Positions 24,092-32,765 of a stretch of DNA of 64,000 nt are shown here, piece by piece. The notes below the pieces were generated by a model that saw only the letters and a list, made by a program, of their open reading frames with translations, searched no databases and was not told the DNA's origin. The translations under genes were made by a program, and so were the position numbers. Positions within the stretch are counted from its first letter, which is position 1. The number at the start of each line of letters is the position of its first letter. Source of the stretch: JAVBMP01 sp031552315. Its GTDB lineage: Bacteria > Desulfobacterota > Desulfovibrionia > Desulfovibrionales > Desulfovibrionaceae. The DNA is taken from positions 1 to 64,000 of the forward strand of contig JAVBMP010000031.1 in assembly GCA_031552315.1 (NCBI GenBank), written 5' to 3'.

Positions 24092-25744
24092 CTATTTCCC
24101 CAGGCAAAAGTCGGCGAATACCTGGTTCAGGATGTCTTGTGAGGCGCTGTAGCCGGTTATTTCCGCCAGGTGCCCGGCGGCTTCTTCCAGATGGATGCTT
24201 AGAATTTCTTCGGGCAGGGCGGCCGCGTGCCCGGCTTTTACCGCTTCCAGCTCTTGCAGGGCCAGGGCGAAGTGCCGGGCCTGACGCAGGTTGGGGGCCA
24301 GTTCGTTCGGGTTGGCGCGTTCCGCTTGCAGCAGGCGGTTTTTTATGGCGGCCAGCAGTTCTTCCAGCCCCAGGCGTTGCCGGGCGGAAACATGCAGGGC
24401 GGGCAGGGCCGCGAAGGCGGGCGGGGGCGTTTTTTGCGCGTCCGGCAGGTCTGTCTTGTTCATTACCAGCAGGATTTTATCTTGCGCGGCGTAACGCTTC
24501 AGCAATTCTTCCTCTGCCGGGCCGGGGGCCGGGTTGGCGGCATCCAGCAGCAGCAGGACAAGGTCGGCCTCCGCACAGAGTTCCCAGGCGCGGCGTATGC
24601 CTTCCGCCTCCGCGTTATCGTTGCTTTCACGCAGGCCGGCGGTATCTGCCAGACGCAGGGGCAGGCCGTCAAGATTGATGGCTTCTTCAATAAAATCGCG
24701 GGTTGTCCCGGCCTGGGGCGATACAATGGCCCGTTCACGTCCCAGCAGGGCGTTCAGCAGGCTGGATTTGCCCGCGTTTACCGGCCCTGCCAGCACAACC
24801 AGCGCCCCTTCGCGCAGCAGTTTGGCCCGTTCATGCGCATCCAGCAGGCTTTTTATATCCGCCAGCAGGCGGGAAAGGGTTGTCTGAAAGGCCAGGCTTT
24901 CCGGCAGGCTGGCAGCTTCCGAGGCGTCTTCATCCGGAAAGTCCAGGTGCAGGCAAAGTTGCGCCCGCAAAAAGTCCAGCCCGCTACGCAGTTCATCCAC
25001 CTTTTCCCGCAGGGCCCCTTGCAGTTTTTTGCGGGCCAGGCCAGCCCCCTCAAGCGTGGGGGCGGCTATTATTTCCGCCACGGCCTCGGCCTGGCTCAGG
25101 TCAAGCCGTCCGTTCATGAAGGCGCGGCGGGTAAATTCACCGGGCAGGGCCAGACGCGCCCCGGCGGCCAGCATGGCTTCCAGCGCGGCGCGGGCAATGG
25201 CCGGGCTGCCGTGGCAGTGCACTTCCGCGCTGTTTTCTCCGCTGAAGGAATGCGGGCCGGGCAGGTAGACGGCCAGCACCTCGTCTATTATCTCGCCTGG
25301 CTGAACGGTTGGCCCCGGCTGAACGGCTGTGCCCGGCTGAACGGTTGTGCCCGGCTGAACGGTTGTGCCGGGCTGATTTATTAGGCCGGGCCGATTTGCC
25401 AGGCCCGACTGAATTATTGCGCTGGGCTGATTTGCCGGGCCAGGCTGGTTTTCCGGGCCCGGCTGGCCGGGCTGGCTTGCCTGTGCCGGGGTAGCTTTGT
25501 GAGCGGGATTTTCCGGCGCGGCGGGGTATTTTTCCGGGTTTGCCGGGTTTTTAAGCCAGCCGTGGTGCAGGGTGCGGGGTTTGAAGGCGAAGCTGCGGCC
25601 CGGCTGGTCGTAATAGGGGCCGGGCTGGAAGATGCTTTGCAGAATTTCCAGGCTTTTTGGGCCGCTCAAACGCAGTATCGCCACCGCCCCCTGTCCGGGG
25701 GGGGTGGCGATGGCCGCAATGGTATCTGAAGCGAGCGGCAGCAT
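24092..25744 (-). CDS. mnmE: tRNA-modifying GTPase MnmE (TrmE), with repeat insertion
   Basis: With MnmG, MnmE makes the 5-carboxymethylaminomethyl modification at U34 of tRNAs. Visible are the N-terminal domain start ASDTIAAIATPPGQGAVAIL, the helical domain (LPGEFTRRAFMNGRLDLSQA), the G domain with GPVNAGKSSLLNALLGRERA, SPQAGTTRDFIEE, DTAGLRE and NKTD, and the C-terminal CLGK whose Cys is conserved. At 550 residues it is about 95 longer than usual because residues 66-150 are a QPG-type repeat inserted between RTLHHGWLK and EIIDEVLAVYLPG, which are close together in relatives. The ATG overlaps the jag stop (TAATG). Confidence 0.95.
   Translation of the reverse strand: MLPLASDTIAAIATPPGQGAVAILRLSGPKSLEILQSIFQPGPYYDQPGRSFAFKPRTLHHGWLKNPANPEKYPAAPENPAHKATPAQASQPGQPGPENQPGPANQPSAIIQSGLANRPGLINQPGTTVQPGTTVQPGTAVQPGPTVQPGEIIDEVLAVYLPGPHSFSGENSAEVHCHGSPAIARAALEAMLAAGARLALPGEFTRRAFMNGRLDLSQAEAVAEIIAAPTLEGAGLARKKLQGALREKVDELRSGLDFLRAQLCLHLDFPDEDASEAASLPESLAFQTTLSRLLADIKSLLDAHERAKLLREGALVVLAGPVNAGKSSLLNALLGRERAIVSPQAGTTRDFIEEAINLDGLPLRLADTAGLRESNDNAEAEGIRRAWELCAEADLVLLLLDAANPAPGPAEEELLKRYAAQDKILLVMNKTDLPDAQKTPPPAFAALPALHVSARQRLGLEELLAAIKNRLLQAERANPNELAPNLRQARHFALALQELEAVKAGHAAALPEEILSIHLEEAAGHLAEITGYSASQDILNQVFADFCLGK
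25295..25549 (-). repeat. In-frame minisatellite inside mnmE
   Basis: An 18-bp unit (cccggctgaacggttgtg on the plus strand) is repeated at least three times with near identity and flanked by more degenerate units, encoding TTVQPG, GPANQP and similar repeats. All length changes are in multiples of three, so the enzyme frame is preserved. Confidence 0.85.
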
Positions 25745-27180
25745 TACGCCGGCTGCGCTGTTTTGCGTTTGGGCACCAGCACCACGCGCTTCATGGCGCC
25801 GTCGCCCTTGCTGTGCGATTGCACGTCCGGGTGGTCTTGCAGGGCAAGGTGCACCATGCGCCGCTGGTAGGCGCTTAGGGGACGGGTGGAAAGGGGCTTG
25901 CCGCCTTCCACCACTTTTTGGGCCAGTTCCAAAGCCATTTCCCGCAGTTTGTCATTTTGCCGTTCCCGGTAGTCGCCGGCATCTATTTGCACGCGCAGCG
26001 AGGCTTGCATGCGGCGTGAGGCAATGCAGGCCACAAGGTATTGCAGGGAACTTAAGGTCTGCCCGTCGCGGCCTATCAGCAGGCCGGGGTTTTCCACATT
26101 GTTTATGGTTACCTGAATGCGGTCGTCATTCAGGGCCATTTCACAGGTGGCTTCTTCACCCACTATGGGGGCGGCCAGGTTTTTTACCGCTTCCAGCACG
26201 GTGGAACGCAGCAGTTCCTGATCAAGCGATTCAAGGGCCACTTCCCTGAAGGCCGGGCTTTCTTCAAAATCCGCGCCTTCAAAGGCTTCCGGCGCATGGT
26301 TGTTATGACGTTCCCTGGGCATGCGGGCGGGTTTTTCCCGCCTTTCGGGGCGGTCATGACGGTCTGGCCTTTCCTGACGTTCTGCCCTTTCCGCACGTTC
26401 TGGCCTTTCCGGACGCTCTGGCCTGTCTGTTCTTTCAGGGCGCTCCGGCCTGTCCATTCTGTCCGGACGGTTTTTATTGTGGGGTTTGGAACGTTCCCGC
26501 AAGGGCCTGGCGTTTTTGTCTTCCCCCCGGCCTTCATGGCGTGAGTCCGGGCGGGCGTCTTTGCGCTGCGGTCTGCCGTCCGGGGCATCTTCCCTGTGGC
26601 GCGGTTCCGCAGCGCCCTGGCGTGTTTCGCCGTAATTTTGGCGGGCTTCACCAGAACTTTGGCGGGCTTCACCGGAATGCTGGCGGGCTTCACCAGTATG
26701 CTGGCGGGCTTCGCGCGGGTGCTTGCGCGTGTCTGCGTGCGCTTCTTTATGCTCACGCCCGGCGTGTTCTGTTTGGGGTTGCGCTTCGCTTGCGGCGGGG
26801 CCGGCGGGTTTGCGTTCTTCCCGCGCGGCGGCTTCGCCCATTTCGTCTTTAAGCGCGGCTTCTTTGGGCAAGGCGGCTTCTTTCATGCGCCCGGGCTTTT
26901 CCGGGGCGTGTTTTTCCGGGGTGTGCTTTTCCGGTTTTTTGTCGTGCGCTTTTTTCTCATGCGCGGGTTTTTCCGCGCGTTGGGCCAGGCCTTTGGTGTC
27001 CAGTTGCGCGCGGCGGGCGCGAATGGTGGCCTTTTTTGCGCCTACCAGCCCGAAAATGCCGGATTTGGCATCACTTATGATGTCTATTTCCAGTTTTTCA
27101 CGTTCCGCGCTGTAAAAAGCGCAGGCCTCCGCAATGGCCTCGTCAAGAGTACGCCCTTTAAACTCAATATAATCACTCAT
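25744..27180 (-). CDS. jag: Jag/KhpB RNA-binding protein with long charged linker
   Basis: Jag (KhpB) binds RNA and partners YidC operon genes. The protein (478 residues from ATG 27180) has the N-terminal Jag-N domain (EFKGRTLDEAIAEACAFY and GIFGLVGAKKATIRAR), a very long repeat linker (about 80-320), a KH domain (NVENPGLLIGRDGQTLSSLQ) and an R3H domain (REMALELAQKVVEGGKPLST, PYQRRMVHLAL-type). The linker contains GEARQ repeats and PERPER/RPERTDR repeats of alternating charge. Normal length is 200-300, so the linker is the odd part. It starts 16 bases after yidC. Confidence 0.92.
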   Translation of the reverse strand: MSDYIEFKGRTLDEAIAEACAFYSAEREKLEIDIISDAKSGIFGLVGAKKATIRARRAQLDTKGLAQRAEKPAHEKKAHDKKPEKHTPEKHAPEKPGRMKEAALPKEAALKDEMGEAAAREERKPAGPAASEAQPQTEHAGREHKEAHADTRKHPREARQHTGEARQHSGEARQSSGEARQNYGETRQGAAEPRHREDAPDGRPQRKDARPDSRHEGRGEDKNARPLRERSKPHNKNRPDRMDRPERPERTDRPERPERPERAERAERQERPDRHDRPERREKPARMPRERHNNHAPEAFEGADFEESPAFREVALESLDQELLRSTVLEAVKNLAAPIVGEEATCEMALNDDRIQVTINNVENPGLLIGRDGQTLSSLQYLVACIASRRMQASLRVQIDAGDYRERQNDKLREMALELAQKVVEGGKPLSTRPLSAYQRRMVHLALQDHPDVQSHSKGDGAMKRVVLVPKRKTAQPA

Positions 27181-27196
27181 AAAGCCCCCGGCGCGC

Positions 27197-28855
27197 TCAG
27201 GATTTGTTACGCAGCATCCACCATTGCTGGGCAATGGAGATCAGGTTGTTGGTAAGCCAGTAGACAACCAGGCCGGACGGGAAGGTTGCGAACATGACCG
27301 TGAAGATTACAGGCATAAGCATCATTATCTTGGCCTGCATGGGGTCTGCCGGTGAAGGGGTGATTTTTTGCTGAATAAGCATGGTAAGGCCCATGACTAT
27401 CGGCGTGATGTAGTACGGGTCTTTGATGGAAAGGTCGGCCAGCCATACCATGTCTGTAAAGGGCAGGTGGTATATGAAGGGGGCCTGGCGCAGTTCAATG
27501 GCGTTCAAAAGGCCGCTGTACAGGCCTATGAATATGGGCAGTTGCAGCAGCATGGGCAGGCAGCCGCCCATGGGGCTTACGCCGTAGGTCTTGTAAAGCT
27601 GCATGACCTGCTTGTTCATTTCTTGCTTGTCGTCTTTATATTTTTCACGCAATTTGGCCATGAGGGGCTGAATTTTTTTCATTTTCTCCATGGATTTGTA
27701 GCCCTTGTTGGAAAGGGGCCACAGCGCGATTTTTATGATGATGGTAAGCAGGATAATGGCTATGCCGTAGTTGCCCACAAAATCGTAAAGGGTTTTCAAA
27801 AGCCAGATAAGCGGCTTGGCGATAATGGTGAACATGCCGTAATCCAGCGCCTTGTCCAGCCCCTTGGGGCCCATTTCCAGGTCTGTGGCCTTTTTGGGGC
27901 CAAGGTAGTAGGAAAGGGAGTAGGCGGTATCCGCGTTGGGGGCCAGTTCCAGCCCGGTTTTTTCCATGGTCAGGCTGTAAATGTTGTCTTTAAGCAGGGC
28001 CTTGAAGCTGCTTTCACCTTCCGCCGGGCAGACGGCCGCGATGAAATAGTTGCTTAAAATGGCGGCCCAGGCAAGGTTGCCGGAATAGTTTACGCCGTCA
28101 TCCAGGTCGGACACATCTTCAGAAAAGCTGTTGTCCTTGAGGCGGGCGACCCTTGTATGGTTGTTTGATTCATCCGGGTTGGTAAGGCTTTCCGTGGTCA
28201 TTTTAATGCCAAGGGTAACCGCGCGTTGCAGGGGGGAATTTATTTCCACCTTTTCATCAATGACATAGGTATCGGCATTAAAGGTGAAAACGCGGCTTAC
28301 GCGCATGCCTTCAATTTCCGCTGTAAGGCGCAAGGTTTCTTTGCCGTTGGCGGGCACGGGCAGGGTAAGGGCGTTATCCGCGCCGCTTGCCGCGGCCAGG
28401 GGGGAAGCGGTTTCAAAGGCCCAGTTGGCGGAAGACCAGGTGGCAATGCCGTTGAGCATAAGGCCAAGGGGCGCGCCGTGCGCGGCCTTGCGGCCTACAA
28501 GGTTGACCATGGGGGCGTCGGCGTCTATGGCGGCCTTGTATTTTTTCAGTTCAAAGCTGGTAAGCAGGCCGCCCTTGCTGTCAATGACGGCCTTGTAAAG
28601 CGGGGTATCCACATTTATAAGCTGGCCGCTGGTCTGGGGGGCGTCGCTTGCGCCGGCGGATCCGGCTGCGCCGCTTGCGGCGGCATCAGGCTGGGCGCCC
28701 TGCTGCGCTGTGGGGGCGGCGTTTTGCGCGCTGCCCGGCGCTGTCTGGGTTTGCGGTTCCGCCGGGACAAAGCCGAGTTCTCTGGCCAGGTAGCTCCAGC
28801 CAAGGATGATGACCATGGCCAGGGCGATAAAGAGGAGGAAATTTTTATTGTCCAT
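27197..28855 (-). CDS. yidC: Membrane protein insertase YidC
   Basis: YidC inserts and folds inner-membrane proteins. The 552-residue protein has the N-terminal helix (NFLLFIALAMVIILGWSYLA), a low-complexity Ala/Gln stretch, the large periplasmic beta-sandwich P1 domain typical of Gram-negatives (about 80-330) and the C-terminal five-helix core (NYGIAIILLTIIIKIALWPL with the functional Arg-like hydrophilic groove region; GGCLPMLLQLPIFIGLYSGL; FPSGLVVYWLTNNLISIAQQ). The length and order fit the family. It lies between yidD and jag in the conserved operon. Confidence 0.96.
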   Translation of the reverse strand: MDNKNFLLFIALAMVIILGWSYLARELGFVPAEPQTQTAPGSAQNAAPTAQQGAQPDAAASGAAGSAGASDAPQTSGQLINVDTPLYKAVIDSKGGLLTSFELKKYKAAIDADAPMVNLVGRKAAHGAPLGLMLNGIATWSSANWAFETASPLAAASGADNALTLPVPANGKETLRLTAEIEGMRVSRVFTFNADTYVIDEKVEINSPLQRAVTLGIKMTTESLTNPDESNNHTRVARLKDNSFSEDVSDLDDGVNYSGNLAWAAILSNYFIAAVCPAEGESSFKALLKDNIYSLTMEKTGLELAPNADTAYSLSYYLGPKKATDLEMGPKGLDKALDYGMFTIIAKPLIWLLKTLYDFVGNYGIAIILLTIIIKIALWPLSNKGYKSMEKMKKIQPLMAKLREKYKDDKQEMNKQVMQLYKTYGVSPMGGCLPMLLQLPIFIGLYSGLLNAIELRQAPFIYHLPFTDMVWLADLSIKDPYYITPIVMGLTMLIQQKITPSPADPMQAKIMMLMPVIFTVMFATFPSGLVVYWLTNNLISIAQQWWMLRNKS

Positions 28856-28941
28856 AATTTTTTTGTTATTCCTGTATGCTGGTACAGTTTTTATCCGCCG
28901 CCCGCGGGATGGGGGGATGGCGGGTGGCGGCGCATTGCAAA

Positions 28942-29196
28942 TTATGCCGCGCGGCGTTGTTTCTGGTTTGTTGCAGGGGGCGGCACCGGGTCATACCCTT
29001 GCCCGCCCCAGGGGTGGCAACGCAAAATGCGGCGCAGGGCAAGCCACGAACCTTTGAAAACGCCATGCGTGGAAACAGCTTCTACGGCATAGGCGGAACA
29101 GGTGGGGACAAAACGGCAAGAAGGCCCAAGGTAAGGCGAAATGCAAAGCTGGTAGAGCCGGATGGGTAAAATAACCAGTTTGCGAGCAAGGTTCAT
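28942..29196 (-). CDS. yidD: Membrane protein insertion efficiency factor YidD
   Basis: YidD is a small membrane-associated helper of YidC. The 84-residue protein has an amphipathic start, then ILPIRLYQLCISPYLGPSCR and FVPTCSAYAVEAVSTHGVFK, LALRRILRCHPWGGQGYDPV: the invariant Cys and HP.GG.G.DP.P signature. Its ATG overlaps the rnpA stop by four bases (ATGA), indicating coupling. Confidence 0.96.
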   Translation of the reverse strand: MNLARKLVILPIRLYQLCISPYLGPSCRFVPTCSAYAVEAVSTHGVFKGSWLALRRILRCHPWGGQGYDPVPPPATNQKQRRAA

Positions 29197-29726
29197 AGGG
29201 GCTTTCCTTTGGTCCGGGCCTGTTGCGCCCCGCCCAGGGATGCGAACAGGGGCAGCAATTCCGCCTGCAAAGAATGAAAGGTCAAGCTTTTCGGCACAAG
29301 CTTTTTTTTGGGCACAACCACAATGTCATAATCCGCCGGAAGCAGGGCCTGATTTTGGCGGAATACTTCACGCAAAAGGCGTTTGACGCGGTTGCGCACG
29401 GTGGCGGAACCTGTTTTGCGGCTTACCGCCAGGCCAAGGCGCCAATTTGTGCAAACGGCCCAGGTTTTTGTGGCCGCGTCAATTTTTTCCGCTTGCGGCC
29501 TTTTCAGAACAAACAGAATGAAGTTGGCGGAAAACAGGCGTTTGCCCGTGTCATAACAGCGCAAAAAATGCGGACGCGCCAAAATGCGGTTGCGGCGGGC
29601 AAAGGCCTGTTTGGGCCTTGCCGCCGGTGAAGCTTGCGCAAGAACGCCTACAGACAAATGCCCTGAAGACTGGTTCAGGGCATTGTCGCCTTCAGCAGAT
29701 TCCGTTGCGCAAACTTCCTTGGGCAT
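29193..29726 (-). CDS. rnpA: Ribonuclease P protein component
   Basis: RnpA is the protein cofactor of RNase P, which matures tRNA 5' ends. The core (from about residue 45) reads RILARPHFLRCYDTGKRLFS and carries the signature RNRVKRLLREVFRQNQ. The predicted 177 residues exceed the usual 110-130 because of a 45-residue low-complexity N terminus starting ATG 29726, only ten bases after rpmH. No good ribosome site is seen, so a start nearer the core (for example around LAQASPAARPKQAF) is possible. Confidence 0.93.
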   Translation of the reverse strand: MPKEVCATESAEGDNALNQSSGHLSVGVLAQASPAARPKQAFARRNRILARPHFLRCYDTGKRLFSANFILFVLKRPQAEKIDAATKTWAVCTNWRLGLAVSRKTGSATVRNRVKRLLREVFRQNQALLPADYDIVVVPKKKLVPKSLTFHSLQAELLPLFASLGGAQQARTKGKPL

Positions 29727-29735
29727 CACAGGTTG

Positions 29736-29870
29736 TTAGACAGCAAGCGTCTTGCGGCCTTTGGCCCTTCTGCGGCTAAGGATGTCGCGGCCGCTTTTGC
29801 TGGCCATGCGGGCGCGGAAGCCGTGGGTGCGCTGGCGCTTTACGCGGCTGGGCTGGTAAGTTCTTTTCAT
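29736..29870 (-). CDS. rpmH: Ribosomal protein bL34
   Basis: The 44-residue protein MKRTYQPSRVKRQRTHGFRA followed by RMASKSGRDILSRRRAKGRK is bL34 of the large subunit. ATG 29870 with AAGGAGAGAC before it is the right start. It is the first gene of the rpmH-rnpA-yidD-yidC-jag-mnmE operon, often near the replication origin in bacteria, though dnaA is not in the window. Confidence 0.98.
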   Translation of the reverse strand: MKRTYQPSRVKRQRTHGFRARMASKSGRDILSRRRAKGRKTLAV

Positions 29871-29985
29871 GGTGTCTCTCCTTGAGAAGTTATTGATTTT
29901 TTTATCATGCGGCCTGCATTCGCAAAGACAGGGCATGAGAATGATGATTCAAAAAATATGAACCTTCGTGTTTACTGCTTAAAAG

Positions 29986-30022
29986 CCATTGCGTCAAGCG
30001 ATATATGAGCCTGACGCAATGG
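29986..30022 (-). terminator. Hairpin downstream of alaS
   Basis: CCATTGCGTCA and TGACGCAATGG form an 11-bp perfect stem 35 bases beyond the alaS stop on the minus strand, followed by CTTTTAAG. Confidence 0.6.
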
Positions 30023-30057
30023 TTGATTAAAACAGCTGCAAAAACAACTGGTTGAGC

Positions 30058-32715
30058 TTACTTTATCAGGCTCTTCAGTTTGGCGAAGGCGGCGTCTATT
30101 TTGCCCGCGTCCGTGCCGCCGGCCTGGGCCAGATCCGGCCGGCCGCCGCCGGAACCGCCAATTTCCGCCGCCACGTCTTTTATAAGGGCCGGGGCGGTAA
30201 AGCGGCCATGCAGTTCCTTGGGCACGGCTATAATCAGGCTGACCTTGCCGTCTTCTTCCGCCGTAAGGCAAAGCACGGCGGCGGGCAGTTTGGAACGCAG
30301 GTCATCAACCGTATCGCGCAGGGCTTTTATGCTGCTTGCGCCGGAACGGGCGGCCAGCACGCTTACCCCGTTAATTTCTTCCACTTCTTTGGCAAGGTTG
30401 CGGCCCTGGTCTGAAACAGCCTGAGAACCGGCCTTTTCAAGGGTTTTGCGCAGGGTTCTGGCTTCCGCCAGCAGGGCTTGCACCTTTTCCGCTGTTTCTT
30501 CCGGCCGGGTTTTCAGCAGGGTGGAAATGTCAGCCAGAATTTCCCGCTGTTTTTGGAACTGTTTAAGGGCGTTCCAGCCGGTAATGGCTTCAATGCGGCG
30601 GGTGCCGGCGGCAATGCCCGCTTCGCTTACTATGCTGAAGAAGCCTGCCTGGCCGGTGCTTTCAAGGTGGGTGCCGCCGCACAGTTCAACCGATTCGCCT
30701 TCAATGCTTACCACGCGCACCTTGTCGCCGTATTTTTCATTGAACAGGGCCATGGCGCCGGAGGCAATGGCCGCGTCGTAGGAACATTCCTGCACGCTAA
30801 GCTGGCGGTTGGCGAAGATAGCCGCGTTGACCTTTTCTTCCACCCGCGCCAGTTCCTCTTTACTTACCTGGGTGATGTGGGTGAAGTCAAAGCGCAGGCG
30901 GTCTGGCGAAACCAAAGACCCGGCCTGGTGCACATGGTTGCCCAGCACTTCACGCAGGGCGGCGTGCAAAAGGTGGGTGCAGCTGTGGTTGCGGGCCGCG
31001 GCCATGCGGTCTTCCGTATTCACTTCCAGTGTAATGGCGGCGTCCAGCAGTATGCTGCCTTCCAGCACCTCTACCTGATGGATGGTAAGTTCCGGCGCGG
31101 GTTTAAGGGCATCTGTCACCTTCAGCCTGGCCCCGTGGGAACCGGCGGCCTCAATAAGGCCGGTATCTCCGGTTTGCCCGCCGGAAGCGCCGTAGAAGGG
31201 CGTGCGGCTGGAAGCCAGCCAGCCTTTGGCGCCCTTGCCCAGCTTTTCCACCCGTTCACCCTGTTCATCCATAAGGGCTATGACGCGGCTTTCGGTCTTC
31301 AGGTCCGTGTAGCCGCAAAATTCCGTGCGCAGGCCTTCTTCCAGCAGGGACGCGAAGCGGGTGGCCAGGCCGGATTCTCCGGAACCTTTCCAGGCGGCCT
31401 TGGCCCTGGCCTTCTGTTCTTGCATCAGGGCCTTGAAGCCGTCTTCATCCACTGTGAAGCCCAGCTTGCCGGTAACGTCGTTTACTATATCAATAGGGAA
31501 GCCGTAGGTGTCATAAAGTTTGAACACCACGTCGCCGGGCAGTTGGTTTTTTTGCGCGGCGCGCAGTTTTGCGCATTCATCTTCCAGCAGGGCCAGGCCC
31601 TTTTCCAGCGTTTTTTCAAAGCGCTCTTCTTCTTCCAGCACCATGCGGCGCATAAATTCCTGGTTCTGCGCCAGTTCCGGGAAGCCTTCACCCATTTCAT
31701 CCACCACTTTGCGAGTGGTAAGGTGCAGGAAGGTTTTGGGCATGCCTATAAGGCGGCCAAAGCGGTAGGCGCGGCGCAACAGGCGGCGCAAGACATAGCC
31801 GCGCCCTTCATTGGAAGGGAGTATGCCGTCCGAGATCATAAAGGCGATGGAACGGCTGTGGTCGGCGATTACGCGCAGGGCGGTATCCACATCATTGGTG
31901 TCCGGCGCGCTTTTGCTGTATGTTACCCCGGCCAGCCCGGCGGCGTGGCTGATGATGTTTTGGAAAAGGTCGCTGTCATAGTTGGAATAAACGCCCTGGC
32001 AGACCGCGCTTACCCGTTCCAGCCCCATGCCTGTATCTATGCTGGGGCGGGGCAACGGTTCCCGCTTGCCGGGCTCCAGCTGGTTGAACTGCATGAACAC
32101 CAGGTTCCATATTTCCAAAAAGCGGTCGCAGTCACACTTGCCTATGCCGCAGTTCGGGCCACAGGTCATGTGTTCACCCTGGTCTATCAGGATTTCTGAA
32201 CAGGGGCCGCAGGGGCCGGTATCACCCATGGACCAGAAGTTGTCCTTTTCACCCATGCGGAAGATGCGGTCTTTGGTGATGGATGTATGCTTCAGCCAAA
32301 GCTGTTCGGCCTCATCGTCATCACGGAATACGGTGGCGTAGAGCTTGCCTTCCGGCAGGCCCAGTTCTTTGGTAATAAATTCCCAGGCGAATTTTATGGC
32401 GTCTTCCTTGAAGTAGTCGCCAAAGGAAAAGTTGCCCAGCATTTCAAAAAAGGTGTGGTGGCGGGCGGTGCGGCCGACATTTTCAAGGTCATTGTGTTTG
32501 CCGCCCACGCGCAGGCATTTTTGGGCGGTGGTGGCGCGGCTGTAGTCGCGCTTTTCCAACCCCTGAAAAATGGTTTTGAACTGCACCATGCCGGAGTTGG
32601 TAAAGAGCAAAGACGGGTCATCTCGCGGCACCAAAGAAGAAGAGCGCACTACTTCATGCCCTTTGGCCTTGAAAAAGTCCAAAAAACGCCGCCGAATTTC
32701 CTGGGTGGTAAGCAT
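30058..32715 (-). CDS. alaS: Alanyl-tRNA synthetase
   Basis: AlaS charges tRNA-Ala and edits mischarged Ser and Gly. The 885-residue protein starts MLTTQEIRRRFLDFFKAKGH (ATG 32715, AAGGAC in front). It shows the class II core (SSLVPRDDPSLLFTNSGMVQ), FFEMLGNFSFGDYFK, the GDTGPCGPCSEI motif, the editing-domain HSCTHLLHAALREVLG and CGGTHLEST zinc-binding positions, and the C-terminal DHHA1 domain with IGGSGGGRPDLAQAGG. Length and order are normal. It lies 50 bases downstream of recA and is probably co-transcribed with it. Confidence 0.97.
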   Translation of the reverse strand: MLTTQEIRRRFLDFFKAKGHEVVRSSSLVPRDDPSLLFTNSGMVQFKTIFQGLEKRDYSRATTAQKCLRVGGKHNDLENVGRTARHHTFFEMLGNFSFGDYFKEDAIKFAWEFITKELGLPEGKLYATVFRDDDEAEQLWLKHTSITKDRIFRMGEKDNFWSMGDTGPCGPCSEILIDQGEHMTCGPNCGIGKCDCDRFLEIWNLVFMQFNQLEPGKREPLPRPSIDTGMGLERVSAVCQGVYSNYDSDLFQNIISHAAGLAGVTYSKSAPDTNDVDTALRVIADHSRSIAFMISDGILPSNEGRGYVLRRLLRRAYRFGRLIGMPKTFLHLTTRKVVDEMGEGFPELAQNQEFMRRMVLEEEERFEKTLEKGLALLEDECAKLRAAQKNQLPGDVVFKLYDTYGFPIDIVNDVTGKLGFTVDEDGFKALMQEQKARAKAAWKGSGESGLATRFASLLEEGLRTEFCGYTDLKTESRVIALMDEQGERVEKLGKGAKGWLASSRTPFYGASGGQTGDTGLIEAAGSHGARLKVTDALKPAPELTIHQVEVLEGSILLDAAITLEVNTEDRMAAARNHSCTHLLHAALREVLGNHVHQAGSLVSPDRLRFDFTHITQVSKEELARVEEKVNAAIFANRQLSVQECSYDAAIASGAMALFNEKYGDKVRVVSIEGESVELCGGTHLESTGQAGFFSIVSEAGIAAGTRRIEAITGWNALKQFQKQREILADISTLLKTRPEETAEKVQALLAEARTLRKTLEKAGSQAVSDQGRNLAKEVEEINGVSVLAARSGASSIKALRDTVDDLRSKLPAAVLCLTAEEDGKVSLIIAVPKELHGRFTAPALIKDVAAEIGGSGGGRPDLAQAGGTDAGKIDAAFAKLKSLIK

Positions 32716-32765
32716 TGGTTTGTCCTTGCTGTTAGTTGTTATCAAAGGCTGTCGCGCAAGATGTT

